Origin: Solea solea | Taxonomy: Eukaryota; Chordata; Actinopteri; Pleuronectiformes; Soleidae | Direction: 5' to 3' | Assembly (NCBI RefSeq): GCF_958295425.1 | Contig: NC_081147.1 | Location: 3,803,290-3,867,289, forward strand | DNA: 64,000 nucleotides | In this document: positions 50,415 through 60,221 of the stretch, one piece after another | How positions within the stretch are numbered: the first letter of the stretch is position 1 | Layout: each line of letters starts with the position of its first letter | Notes under the pieces: model-generated | What the model saw: the letters and a program-made list of their open reading frames with translations, nothing else | Databases searched by the model: none | What the model was told of the DNA's origin: nothing | Translations under genes and position numbers: made by a program

Positions 50415-51460
50415 GTTTGTGTAGCTTTAATATTACTTAATAAAATATATTACTATTCATATTTTGTTAAAACTGTGTGAGTTAGTTATTAGCTTCTGTC
50501 AGAGGTCTAAAGGTTGTTGTTGACCATGGGTATAGTAGTTGTACAAGAGAGCAGGATCTTGCGGTCTTCTTCAGCAAAGTAAATTTGGCTGACCTGAGTG
50601 TGGACCAGTGATGGGATGATAAGTGGATGTGTATTCAGGAGAGATGATAATGTCTGTCTCTGTTCGGGCAGGGTTTTTAGAATGAGATCTTTCTTATCCA
50701 CTGACTCATGGTCGATGATGTTGACCCTTTCCAGTCAATGCTGCTCTGACGGTCAGTCACTGCTGATGTTGTCTGATGGTTGTGCACTGTGTAGCAGGAA
50801 GCTAACAGATAACTGATAAAGTGTCTCAAACAAACATGTAGGATGGAGGAATGATTAAAAAACCCTGAGTTGTAAGAGGGATAAATATTATCTTTGGATA
50901 AATAATAAATATTAAATAATTTCAAATAAGATATAGCATTATATGTTTTTACTGAAGTGAAAAATGTACTGTATTGGTCTTGCTATGACAAATAAGGCTT
51001 GAATACTTGGAGGGAGTGAGGGTGCTTTTTCTCCCAAAGTCAGCAGTGAATTGCAACAGAGGAGAGAAAAGAGGGAGCTGAGGGTACAATGAATATTGCT
51101 TCTAAAGCCAAAAACATGAATCACTTAAAAAAGGCCCATGAGACACAGAGAAACAGCTGCAACACCATTGTAGACACATACATGCTCGAAGTACTGGTGG
51201 GTGAAATTGTACTGCATAACCACAGATACAAACCTGGGGCCTGTGCTTCCCCTAAAGGGAGCGCTATAGTTGACAAAGAGTGCACAAAGGCTTTGTCGTT
51301 GCAGGGGTTGTGATATCAAAATTGGATTTGCACATGTTAAAGTAAGTCATCATAACACATTTATAGAAGACTCAAAATCCCACATGTTAAAGTATTTACT
51401 TAGATATATTTATTTATTTACCGCCCAGTCAAAGCACTGGTCATTGATATGCACCTGATT
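50415..51460. other. No gene seen
   Basis: Ordinary AT-rich flank of the tRNA array; no tRNA-like signals before about 51,464. Confidence 0.45.
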
Positions 51461-51581
51461 TGCATTTTAACAAGGCTTTTAAATGCCTTCCTGTTGGGTT
51501 TCCCAGAATAAACATAATTAATTATGTTTTTTGTGTGAAGAAGGTTTGGTGTGGTAGTTCTTCTATCAAGCACACTTTCAT

Positions 51582-51627
51582 GCCCAGTACCCATGACCGT
51601 GGCGTTATTAGCACCACACTGTGACAC
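51582..51627 (-). pseudogene. tRNA-Ile(AAT) relic
   Basis: 'CCCATGACCGTGGCGTTATT' and 'AGCACCAC' preserve the anticodon arm and variable region of the array tRNA-Ile. About 10 nt of the TΨC arm are deleted, and the D arm and acceptor stem are decayed or lost. Confidence 0.7.
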
Positions 51628-51829
51628 CAGGCTCTCTTACTGACTGTAGTTCTCCTTTGTCTTTATAACTTTTTGGCAAACAGCAGAGTGAAACCCTTCG
51701 TCAAGTCAGACATTCTTCTTCCTGTGCATGTCAGTGGTCTGTCTTTTCAATGGAGCATCTTACCTTATGACGTCGTACTGATTTGCAGAATCTTGGAAAA
51801 ACAAAACCGAAAAATAACAGTCTTCTACA

Positions 51830-51899
51830 GGTAGTGTGGACGAGGGGTCCAAGGTGCTGGATTTAGGCTCCAGTCTCTTCGGAGGCGTTGGTTCAAATC
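51830..51899 (+). pseudogene. Truncated tRNA-Leu(TAG) pseudogene
   Basis: Matches the array tRNA-Leu for 70 nt with substitutions (GGACGAGGGG in the D arm, T in GGTGCTGG, T in GGCGTTGG). It then stops inside the TΨC arm at TTCAAATC and joins directly to the start of unit 1 (AACATATTTAATT). The 3' half of the TΨC arm and the acceptor strand are missing, so no tRNA can fold. Confidence 0.85.
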
Positions 51900-52095
51900 A
51901 ACATATTTAATTATGCTGCTGGTGGTGGTGCACCGGCATAGGTTGTTACCTCACAGCAAAAAGCAGCCCTGATTTGAATGATTCCAATTCAGACACACAC
52001 TGTGACAGGACTTAATTCTTTTGCAGAAGGTTTTGGGGGTGAATTTCGTGTGAAGAAACTTCGGGGTTGTGGTGTTTGTATAAAGACGACGTCAA

Positions 52096-52169
52096 TGGCC
52101 AGTATGGGGGTCGAACCCATGACCTTGGCGTTATTAGCACCACGCTCTGACCATCTGAGCTAACCGGCC
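52096..52169 (-). tRNA. tRNA-Ile-AAT: tRNA-Ile(AAT), unit 1
   Basis: Cytosolic isoleucine tRNA, read from the minus strand, 74 nt including discriminator A. The acceptor stem GGCCGGT/ACTGGCC closes with one G·U pair. The D arm carries TTAGCTCAG (A box). The anticodon loop CTAATAA shows AAT, whose A34 is normally edited to inosine to read Ile codons. The variable loop is AGGTC and the TΨC arm is ATGGG-TTCGACC-CCCAT (B box). Downstream on the minus strand only a TTT occurs close by (12-14 nt away); the first run of four or more Ts is about 134 nt away. Very close to the known vertebrate Ile-AAT sequence. Confidence 0.97.
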
Positions 52170-52543
52170 CTTATTCTAGAGTTTTAACAAGGTTTTCAGT
52201 TGATTTGCTATTGGGTTTCACAACATAAACATCGTTAAGTATGCTGCTGGTGGTGGTGCGCAGGCAAACATTGTTACCTCCCATCAAAAAGGACCCCTGA
52301 TTTGTTTTGATTCCAATTGAGTCATACTCTGTGACTGGATTTACTATTTTTGCAGAAGGTTAGGGGAGTGGATTTTGTGTGAAGAAGCTTTGGGGTTGCA
52401 TTGTTGGAATCTGCACACATAAATCAATGTGTACACATGATCCTCAAGCTGGGCGTGTTTCGACTTTGGCAAACTGGTCCCTGGTAGACCTACCTAAGAA
52501 GAGTTTGCCCATCTGTTGTTCTCATTTTTGCATTGAGGCCAGG

Positions 52544-52615
52544 AGCAGAGTGGCGCAGCGGAAGCGTGCTGGGCCCATAACCCAGAGGTCGATGGATCGA
52601 AACCATCCTCTGCTA
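52544..52615 (+). tRNA. tRNA-iMet-CAT: Initiator tRNA-Met(CAT), unit 1
   Basis: Starts translation by delivering Met to the ribosomal P site with eIF2. 72 nt with all initiator hallmarks: A1:T72 pair at the top of AGCAGAG/CTCTGCT, three G:C pairs at the base of the anticodon stem (GGG/CCC), anticodon CAT in loop CCCATAA, and A54 and A60 in the TΨC loop ATCGAAA instead of T54. Discriminator A73. As far as I recall it matches the vertebrate initiator tRNA exactly. There is no run of four Ts until 52,777, about 161 nt downstream. Confidence 0.98.
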
Positions 52616-52946
52616 AGGCAATGCTATGTGTGTTCTATGCGTCGTTGATGGTAAATACACACACTGGGGAAGAGACAGGGTGTGGCCGTTTAGTTAAACC
52701 GTATGTCTGCAGTCCATAGACTCAATACAAGTGGTGGTGGTCAAACCTTGCAATGCTTTACTGAATTTCTCCTTTGTTTTTATAACTTTTGGGCAAACAG
52801 CAGAGTGAAACCCTTCTTTAGGTTAGACTTTCTTCTTCCTGTGCATGTCAGTGGTCTGCCTTTTCAGTGGAGCATCTTACCTGACAACGTCATACTGATT
52901 TGCGATATCTTGGAAAAACAAAACCGAAAGGTAGCAGTCTTCCGCA

Positions 52947-53028
52947 GGTAGTGTGGCCGAGAGGTCCAAGGCGCTGGATTTAGGCTCCAGTCTCTTCGGA
53001 GGCGTGGGTTCAAATCCCACCACTGCCA
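52947..53028 (+). tRNA. tRNA-Leu-TAG: tRNA-Leu(TAG), unit 1
   Basis: Class II tRNA of 82 nt. Acceptor GGTAGTG/CACTGCC with discriminator A, anticodon stem CTGGA/TCCAG around TTTAGGC (anticodon TAG, reading CUN Leu codons), long variable arm TCTCTTCGGAGGC with its own stem, and TΨC arm GTGGG-TTCAAAT-CCCAC. No intron. TTTT at 53,037-53,040, 9 nt downstream, is a normal pol III stop. This sequence is identical in all eight array copies. Confidence 0.98.
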
Positions 53029-53036
53029 TGGTGGCC

Positions 53037-53040
53037 TTTT
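53037..53040 (+). terminator. Pol III T-run terminator of tRNA-Leu
   Basis: TTTT nine bases after the tRNA-Leu end in GTGGCCTTTTCAG. The same site follows every Leu copy at the same distance. The iMet and Ile genes lack an equivalent. Confidence 0.85.
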
Positions 53041-53311
53041 CAGACAACAGTCATTTCAGTGGCTTTCTGTGAGAGGCACAATTTGTATCCCTGAACACTA
53101 AAGAGTTCTGTAAAATGTTGTGTGGCTGAGGGTTTTTAAAGACGGCTTACTGTAAATGTCTTTGGCATCGGTTACTTGGATTACATCCTAAAAGTTGAAC
53201 ACTAGTCATCCATGGCACAGAAAAGTCTCTGTACTCTGTTGGCTTACTCACTTCTACAGCCACCAGTGTGAAGTTTGCCAGGAGACACCAGGCTTTGTCT
53301 CCTTTTGGCTT

Positions 53312-53860
53312 AGCAATTTTGGGAATCGTGTGTCTGTAAACATATTTAATTATGCTGCTGGTGGTGGTGCACCGGCATAGGTTGTTACCTCACAGCAAAA
53401 AGCAGCCCTGATTTGAATGATTCCAATTCAGACACACACTGTGACAGGACTTAATTCTTTTGCAGAAGGTTTTGGGGGTGAATTTCGTGTGAAGAAACTC
53501 CGGGGTTGTGGTGTTTGTATAAAGACGACGTCAATGGCCAGTATGGGGGTCGAACCCATGACCTTGGCGTTATTAGCACCACGCTCTGACCATCTGAGCT
53601 AACCGGCCCTTATTCTAGAGTTTTAACAAGGTTTTCAGTTGATTTGCTATTGGGTTTCACAACATAAACATCGTTAAGTATGCTGCTGGTGGTGGTGCGC
53701 AGGCAAACATTGTTACCTCCCATCAAAAAGGACCCCTGATTTGTTTTGATTCCAATTGAGTCATACTCTGTGACTGGATTTACTATTTTTGCAGAAGGTT
53801 AGGGGAGTGGATTTTGTGTGAAGAAGCTTTGGGGTTGCATTGTTGGAATCTGCACACATA
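53312..53860. repeat. Ancient duplication inside the array unit (blocks A and A')
   Basis: Shown for unit 2, present in all units. Block A (about 53,312-53,532) and block A' (about 53,645-53,860) align collinearly: TATGCTGCTGGTGGTGGTGC at 53,351 and 53,678, then GTTACCTC, then CCCTGATTTG, then ATTCCAATT, CTGTGAC, TTTTGCAGAAGGTT, and TGTGAAGAA near the ends. Divergence between blocks is far greater than between units, so this duplication predates the array. tRNA-Ile lies just after A; A' is followed by iMet about 120 bp further on. Confidence 0.85.
53535..53608 (-). tRNA. tRNA-Ile-AAT: tRNA-Ile(AAT), unit 2
   Basis: Identical to the unit 1 gene. Confidence 0.97.
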
Positions 53861-53982
53861 AATCAATGTGTACACATGATCCTCAAGCTGGGCGTGTTTC
53901 GACTTTGGCAAACTGGTCCCTGGTAGACCTACCTAAGAAGAGTTTGCCCATCTGTTGTTCTCATTTTTGCATTGAGGCCAGG

Positions 53983-54054
53983 AGCAGAGTGGCGCAGCGG
54001 AAGCGTGCTGGGCCCATAACCCAGAGGTCGATGGATCGAAACCATCCTCTGCTG
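53983..54054 (+). tRNA. tRNA-iMet-CAT: Initiator tRNA-Met(CAT), unit 2, discriminator G
   Basis: Body identical to unit 1. The base after CTCTGCT is G instead of A, because the downstream TAAGGC became TGGGC (one change plus one deletion). Position 73 is an identity element for eukaryotic methionyl-tRNA synthetase, so charging of this copy may be reduced. Confidence 0.92.
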
Positions 54055-54384
54055 GGCAATGCTATGTGTGTTCTATGCGTCGTTGATGGTAAATACACAC
54101 ACTGGGGAAGAGACAGGGTGTGGCCGTTTAGTGAAACCGTATGTCTGCAGTCCATAGACTCAATACAAGTGGTGGTGGTCAAACCTTGCAATGCTTTACT
54201 GAATTTCTCCTTTGTTTTTATAACTTTTGGGCAAACAGCAGAGTGAAACCCTTCTTTAGGTTAGACTTTCTTCTTCCTGTGCATGTCAGTGGTCTGCCTT
54301 TTCAGTGGAGCATCTTACCTGACAACGTCATACTGATTTGCGATATCTTGGAAAAGCAAAACCGAAAGGTAGCAGTCTTCCGCA

Positions 54385-54466
54385 GGTAGTGTGGCCGAGA
54401 GGTCCAAGGCGCTGGATTTAGGCTCCAGTCTCTTCGGAGGCGTGGGTTCAAATCCCACCACTGCCA
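54385..54466 (+). tRNA. tRNA-Leu-TAG: tRNA-Leu(TAG), unit 2
   Basis: Identical to unit 1; TTTT follows 9 nt downstream. Confidence 0.98.
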
Positions 54467-54972
54467 TGGTGGCCTTTTCAGACAACAGTCATTTCAGTGG
54501 CTTTCTGTGAGAGGCACAATTTGTATCCCTGAACACTAAAGAGTTCTGTAAAATGTTGTGTGGCTGAGGGTCTTTAAAGACGGCTTACTGTAAATGTCTT
54601 TGGCATCGGTTACTTGGATTACATCCTAAAAGTTGAACACTAGTCATCCATGGCACAGAAAAGTCTCTGTACTCTGTTGGCTTACTCACTTCTACAGCCA
54701 CCAGTGTGAAGTTTGCCAGGAGACACCAGGCTTTGTCTCCTTTTGGCTTAGCAATTTTGGGAATCGTGTGTCTGTAAACATATTTAATTATGCTGCTGGT
54801 GGTGGTGCACCGGCATAGGTTGTTACCTCACAGCAAAAAGCAGCCCTGATTTGAATGATTCCAATTCAGACACACACTGTGACAGGACTTAATTCTTTTG
54901 CAGAAGGTTTTGGGGGTGAATTTCGTGTGAAGAAACTCCGGGGTTGTGGTGTTTGTATAAAGACGACTTCAA

Positions 54973-55046
54973 TGGCCAGTATGGGGGTCGAACCCATGAG
55001 CTTGGCGTTATTAGCACCACGCTCTGACCATCTGAGCTAACCGGCC
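54973..55046 (-). tRNA. tRNA-Ile-AAT: tRNA-Ile(AAT), unit 3, variable-loop variant
   Basis: Plus-strand G at 55,000 (C in most units) makes the variable loop AGCTC instead of AGGTC, changing the base at position 46, which normally joins a tertiary triple with the D stem. Stems are intact. Shared only with unit 5. Confidence 0.95.
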
Positions 55047-55420
55047 CTTATTCTAGAGTTTTAACAAGGTTTTCAGTTGATTTGCTATTGGGTTTCACAA
55101 CATAAACATCGTTAAGTATGCTGCTGGTGGTGGTGCGCAGGCAAACATTGTTACCTCCCATCAAAAAGGACCCCTGATTTGTTTTGATTCCAATTGAGTC
55201 ATACTCTGTGACTGGATTTACTATTTTTGCAGAAGGTTAGGGGAGTGGATTTTGTGTGAAGAAGCTTTGGGGTTGCATTGTTGGAATATGCACACATAAA
55301 TCAATGTGTACACATGATCCTCAAGCTGGGCGTGTTTCGACTTTGGCAAACTGGTCCCTGGTAGACCTACCTAAGAAGAGTTTGCCCATCTGTTGTTCTC
55401 ATTTTTCCATTGAAGCCAGG

Positions 55421-55492
55421 AGCAGAGTGGCGCAGCGGAAGCGTGCTGGGCCCATAACCCAGAGGTCGATGGATCGAAACCATCCTCTGCTA
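55421..55492 (+). tRNA. tRNA-iMet-CAT: Initiator tRNA-Met(CAT), unit 3
   Basis: Identical to unit 1 in the mature sequence, with discriminator A. The 5' flank differs (TTCCATTGAAGCC rather than TTGCATTGAGGCC), a variant shared with units 5 and 6. Confidence 0.98.
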
Positions 55493-55823
55493 AGGCAATG
55501 CTATGTGTGTTCTATGCGTCGTTGATGGTAAATACACACACTGGGGAAGAGACAGGGTGTGGCCGTTTAGTGAAACCGTATGTCTGCAGTCCATAGACTC
55601 AATACAAGTGGTGGTGGTCAAACCTTGCAATGCTTTACTGAATTTCTCCTTTGTTTTTATAACTTTTGGGCAAACAGCAGAGTGAAACCCTTCTTTAGGT
55701 TAGACATTCTTCTTCCTGTGCATGTCAGTGGTCTGCCTTTTCAGTGGAGCATCTTACCTGACAACGTCATACTGATTTGCGATATCTTGGAAAAGCAAAA
55801 CCGAAAGGTAGCAGTCTTCCGCA

Positions 55824-55905
55824 GGTAGTGTGGCCGAGAGGTCCAAGGCGCTGGATTTAGGCTCCAGTCTCTTCGGAGGCGTGGGTTCAAATCCCACCAC
55901 TGCCA
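55824..55905 (+). tRNA. tRNA-Leu-TAG: tRNA-Leu(TAG), unit 3
   Basis: Identical to unit 1; TTTT follows 9 nt downstream. Confidence 0.98.
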
Positions 55906-56411
55906 TGGTGGCCTTTTCAGACAACAGTCATTTCAGTGGCTTTCTGTGAGAGGCACAATTTGTATCCCTGAACACTAAAGAGTTCTGTAAAATGTTGTGT
56001 GGCTGAGGGTCTTTAAAGACGGCTTACTGTAAATGTCTTTGGCATCGGTTACTTGGATTACATCCTAAAAGTTGAACACTAGTCATCCATGGCACAGAAA
56101 AGTCTCTGTACTCTGTTGGCTTACTCACTTCTACAGCCACCAGTGTGAAGTTTGCCAGGAGACACCAGGCTTTGTCTCCTTTTGGCTTAGCAATTTTGGG
56201 AATCGTGTGTCTGTAAACATATTTAATTATGCTGCTGGTGGTGGTGCACCGGCATAGGTTGTTACCTCACAGCAAAAAGCAGCCCTGATTTGAATGATTC
56301 CAATTCAGACACACACTGTGACAGGACTTAATTCTTTTGCAGAAGGTTTTGGGGGTGAATTTCGTGTGAAGAAACTCCGGGGTTGTGGTGTTTGTATAAA
56401 GACGACGTCAA

Positions 56412-56485
56412 TGGCCAGTATGGGGGTCGAACCCATGACCTTGGCGTTATTAGCACCACGCTCTGACCATCTGAGCTAACCGGCC
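56412..56485 (-). tRNA. tRNA-Ile-AAT: tRNA-Ile(AAT), unit 4
   Basis: Identical to unit 1. Confidence 0.97.
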
Positions 56486-56859
56486 CTTATTCTAGAGTTT
56501 TAACAAGGTTTTCAGTTGATTTGCTATTGGGTTTCACAACATAAACATCGTTAAGTATGCTGCTGGTGGTGGTGCGCAGGCAAACATTGTTACCTCCCAT
56601 CAAAAAGGACCCCTGATTTGTTTTGATTCCAATTGAGTCATACTCTGTGACTGGATTTACTATTTTTGCAGAAGGTTAGGGGAGTGGATTTTGTGTGAAG
56701 AAGCTTTGGGGTTGCATTGTTGGAATCTGCACACATAAATCAATGTGTACACATGATCCTCAAGCTGGGCGTGTTTCGACTTTGGCAAACTGGTCCCTGG
56801 TAGACCTACCTAAGAAGAGTTTGCCCATCTGTTGTTCTCATTTTTGCATTGAGGCCAGG

Positions 56860-56931
56860 AGCAGAGTGGCGCAGCGGAAGCGTGCTGGGCCCATAACCCA
56901 GAGGTCGATGGATCGAAACCATCCTCTGCTG
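56860..56931 (+). tRNA. tRNA-iMet-CAT: Initiator tRNA-Met(CAT), unit 4, discriminator G
   Basis: Same A73-to-G change and 1-bp deletion as unit 2; mature body otherwise intact. Confidence 0.92.
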
Positions 56932-57261
56932 GGCAATGCTATGTGTGTTCTATGCGTCGTTGATGGTAAATACACACACTGGGGAAGAGACAGGGTGTGG
57001 CCGTTTAGTGAAACCGTATGTCTGCAGTCCATAGACTCAATACAAGTGGTGGTGGTCAAACCTTGCAATGCTTTACTGAATTTCTCCTTTGTTTTTATAA
57101 CTTTTGGGCAAACAGCAGAGTGAAACCCTTCTTTAGGTTAGACTTTCTTCTTCCTGTGCATGTCAGTGGTCTGCCTTTTCAGTGGAGCATCTTACCTGAC
57201 AACGTCATACTGATTTGCGATATCTTGGAAAAGCAAAACCGAAAGGTAGCAGTCTTCCGCA

Positions 57262-57343
57262 GGTAGTGTGGCCGAGAGGTCCAAGGCGCTGGATTTAGGC
57301 TCCAGTCTCTTCGGAGGCGTGGGTTCAAATCCCACCACTGCCA
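57262..57343 (+). tRNA. tRNA-Leu-TAG: tRNA-Leu(TAG), unit 4
   Basis: Identical to unit 1; TTTT follows 9 nt downstream. Confidence 0.98.
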
Positions 57344-57849
57344 TGGTGGCCTTTTCAGACAACAGTCATTTCAGTGGCTTTCTGTGAGAGGCACAATTTG
57401 TATCCCTGAACACTAAAGAGTTCTGTAAAATGTTGTGTGGCTGAGGGTCTTTAAAGACGGCTTACTGTAAATGTCTTTGGCATCGGTTACTTGGATTACA
57501 TCCTAAAAGTTGAACACTAGTCATCCATGGCACAGAAAAGTCTCTGTACTCTGTTGGCTTACTCACTTCTACAGCCACCAGTGTGAAGTTTGCCAGGAGA
57601 CACCAGGCTTTGTCTCCTTTTGGCTTAGCAATTTTGGGAATCGTGTGTCTGTAAACATATTTAATTATGCTGCTGGTGGTGGTGCACCGGCATAGGTTGT
57701 TACCTCACAGCAAAAAGCAGCCCTGATTTGAATGATTCCAATTCAGACACACACTGTGACAGGACTTAATTCTTTTGCAGAAGGTTTTGGGGGTGAATTT
57801 CGTGTGAAGAAACTCCGGGGTTGTGGTGTTTGTATAAAGACGACTTCAA

Positions 57850-57923
57850 TGGCCAGTATGGGGGTCGAACCCATGAGCTTGGCGTTATTAGCACCACGCT
57901 CTGACCATCTGAGCTAACCGGCC
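57850..57923 (-). tRNA. tRNA-Ile-AAT: tRNA-Ile(AAT), unit 5, variable-loop variant
   Basis: Carries the same variable-loop change as unit 3 (plus-strand G at 57,877). Confidence 0.95.
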
Positions 57924-58297
57924 CTTATTCTAGAGTTTTAACAAGGTTTTCAGTTGATTTGCTATTGGGTTTCACAACATAAACATCGTTAAGTATGCTG
58001 CTGGTGGTGGTGCGCAGGCAAACATTGTTACCTCCCATCAAAAAGGACCCCTGATTTGTTTTGATTCCAATTGAGTCATACTCTGTGACTGGATTTACTA
58101 TTTTTGCAGAAGGTTAGGGGAGTGGATTTTGTGTGAAGAAGCTTTGGGGTTGCATTGTTGGAATCTGCACACATAAATCAATGTGTACACATGATCCTCA
58201 AGCTGGGCGTGTTTCGACTTTGGCAAACTGGTCCCTGGTAGACCTACCTAAGAAGAGTTTGCCCATCTGTTGTTCTCATTTTTCCATTGAAGCCAGG

Positions 58298-58369
58298 AGA
58301 AGAGTGGCGCAGCGGAAGCGTGCTGGGCCCATAACCCAGAGGTCGATGGATCGAAACCATCCTCTGCTA
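58298..58369 (+). tRNA. tRNA-iMet-CAT: Initiator tRNA-Met(CAT), unit 5, acceptor-stem mismatch
   Basis: Position 3 is A (58,300; AGAAGAG instead of AGCAGAG), facing G70, so the third acceptor pair is broken. Discriminator A and the rest are normal. Stability or initiation function may be impaired; this may be a pseudogene in the making. Confidence 0.88.
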
Positions 58370-58700
58370 AGGCAATGCTATGTGTGTTCTATGCGTCGTT
58401 GATGGTAAATACACACACTGGGGAAGAGACAGGGTGTGGCCGTTTAGTGAAACCGTATGTCTGCAGTCCATAGACTCAATACAAGTGGTGGTGGTCAAAC
58501 CTTGCAATGCTTTACTGAATTTCTCCTTTGTTTTTATAACTTTTGGGCAAACAGCAGAGTGAAACCCTTCTTTAGGTTAGACTTTCTTCTTCCTGTGCAT
58601 GTCAGTGGTCTGCCTTTTCAGTGGAGCATCTTACCTGACAACGTCATACTGATTTGCGATATCTTGGAAAAACAAAACCGAAAGGTAGCAGTCTTCCGCA

Positions 58701-58782
58701 GGTAGTGTGGCCGAGAGGTCCAAGGCGCTGGATTTAGGCTCCAGTCTCTTCGGAGGCGTGGGTTCAAATCCCACCACTGCCA
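58701..58782 (+). tRNA. tRNA-Leu-TAG: tRNA-Leu(TAG), unit 5
   Basis: Identical to unit 1; TTTT follows 9 nt downstream. Confidence 0.98.
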
Positions 58783-59288
58783 TGGTGGCCTTTTCAGACA
58801 ACAGTCATTTCAGTGGCTTTCTGTGAGAGGCACAATTTGTATCCCTGAACACTAAAGAGTTCTGTAAAATGTTGTGTGGCTGAGGGTTTTTAAAGACGGC
58901 TTACTGTAAATGTCTTTGGCATCGGTTACTTGGATTACATCCTAAAAGTTGAACACTAGTCATCCATGGCACAGAAAAGTCTCTGTACTCTGTTGGCTTA
59001 CTCACTTCTACAGCCACCAGTGTGAAGTTTGCCAGGAGACACCAGGCTTTGTCTCCTTTTGGCTTAGCAATTTTGGGAATCGTGTGTTTGTAAACATATT
59101 TAATTATGCTGCTGGTGGTGGTGCACCGGCATAGGTTGTTAACTCACAGCAAAAAGCAGCCCTGATTTGAATGATTCCAATTCAGACACACACTGTGACA
59201 GGACTTAATTCTTTTGCAGAAGGTTTTGGGGGTGAATTTCGTGTGAAGAAACTCCGGGGTTGTGGTGTTTGTATAAAGACGAAGTCAA

Positions 59289-59362
59289 TGGCCAGTATGG
59301 GGGTCGAACCCATGACCTTGGCGTTATTAGCACCACGCTCTGACCATCTGAGCTAACCGGCC
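59289..59362 (-). tRNA. tRNA-Ile-AAT: tRNA-Ile(AAT), unit 6
   Basis: Mature sequence identical to unit 1. The 3' flank differs by one base (plus-strand GACGAAGTC rather than GACGACGTC). Confidence 0.97.
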
Positions 59363-59736
59363 CTTATTCTAGAGTTTTAACAAGGTTTTCAGTTGATTTG
59401 CTATTGGGTTTCACAACATAAACATCGTTAAGTATGCTGCTGGTGGTGGTGCGCAGGCAAACATTGTTACCTCCCATCAAAAAGGACCCCTGATTTGTTT
59501 TGATTCCAATTGAGTCATACTCTGTGACTGGATTTACTATTTTTGCAGAAGGTTAGGGGAGTGGATTTTGTGTGAAGAAGCTTTGGGGTTGCATTGTTGG
59601 AATATGCACACATAAATCAATGTGTACACATGATCCTCAAGCTGGGCGTGTTTCGACTTTGGCAAACTGGTCCCTGGTAGACCTACCTAAGAAGAGTTTG
59701 CCCATCTGTTGTTCTCATTTTTCCATTGAAGCCAGG

Positions 59737-59808
59737 AGCAGAGTGGCGCAGCGGAAGCGTGCTGGGCCCATAACCCAGAGGTCGATGGATCGAAACCATC
59801 CTCTGCTA
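59737..59808 (+). tRNA. tRNA-iMet-CAT: Initiator tRNA-Met(CAT), unit 6
   Basis: Mature sequence identical to unit 1; 5' flank of the unit 3/5 type. Confidence 0.98.
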
Positions 59809-60139
59809 AGGCAATGCTATGTGTGTTCTATGCGTCGTTGATGGTAAATACACACACTGGGGAAGAGACAGGGTGTGGCCGTTTAGTGAAACCGTATGTC
59901 TGCAGTCCATAGACTCAATACAAGTGGTGGTGGTCAAACCTTGCAATGCTTTACTGAATTTCTCCTTTGTTTTTATAACTTTTGGGCAAACAGCAGAGTG
60001 AAACCCTTCTTTAGGTTAGACTTTCTTCTTCCTGTGCATGTCAGTGGTCTGCCTTTTCAGTGGAGCATCTTACCTGACAACGTCATACTGATTTGCGATA
60101 TCTTGGAAAAACAAAACCGAAAGGTAGCAGTCTTCCGCA

Positions 60140-60221
60140 GGTAGTGTGGCCGAGAGGTCCAAGGCGCTGGATTTAGGCTCCAGTCTCTTCGGAGGCGTGG
60201 GTTCAAATCCCACCACTGCCA
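60140..60221 (+). tRNA. tRNA-Leu-TAG: tRNA-Leu(TAG), unit 6
   Basis: Identical to unit 1. A 1-bp G insertion about 73 nt downstream (CTAAAGGAGT) is shared with units 7 and 8 and accounts for their 1,440-bp length. Confidence 0.98.

Larger units (their letters stand above)
51464..51899. repeat. Decayed array unit at the left edge of the tRNA array
   Basis: Collinear pieces of the array unit are visible with much greater divergence and internal deletions. 'TTTTAACAAGGC...TTGGGTTTC...ATAAACAT' (51,464-51,520) jumps to 'TTTTGTGTGAAGAAG' (51,527), then to a tRNA-Ile relic (51,582). It then jumps over the whole iMet region to 'TTCTCCTTTGTCTTTATAAC' (51,650) and on to a tRNA-Leu pseudogene ending at 51,899. 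Confidence 0.8.

Noticed and set aside
53866..53960. A possible second, degenerate tRNA-Ile after block A' ('ACATGATCCTCAAGCTGGGC')
   Set aside because: A few bases resemble the Ile variable and anticodon region, but no stems can be formed. Kept only as a test within the nested-duplication finding.
53950..54200. Minus-strand 76-codon frame opposite iMet in units 2 and 4
   Set aside because: Antisense of the tRNA and its flank; present only where the 1-bp deletion opens the frame; no motif.
53818..54246. Repeated open frames of 61-142 codons in every array unit (for example 'RVAQRKRAGPITQRS')
   Set aside because: They recur only because the DNA unit recurs. The longest runs straight through the iMet gene, a well-known source of false proteins, and its length changes with the 1-bp deletion in units 2 and 4.
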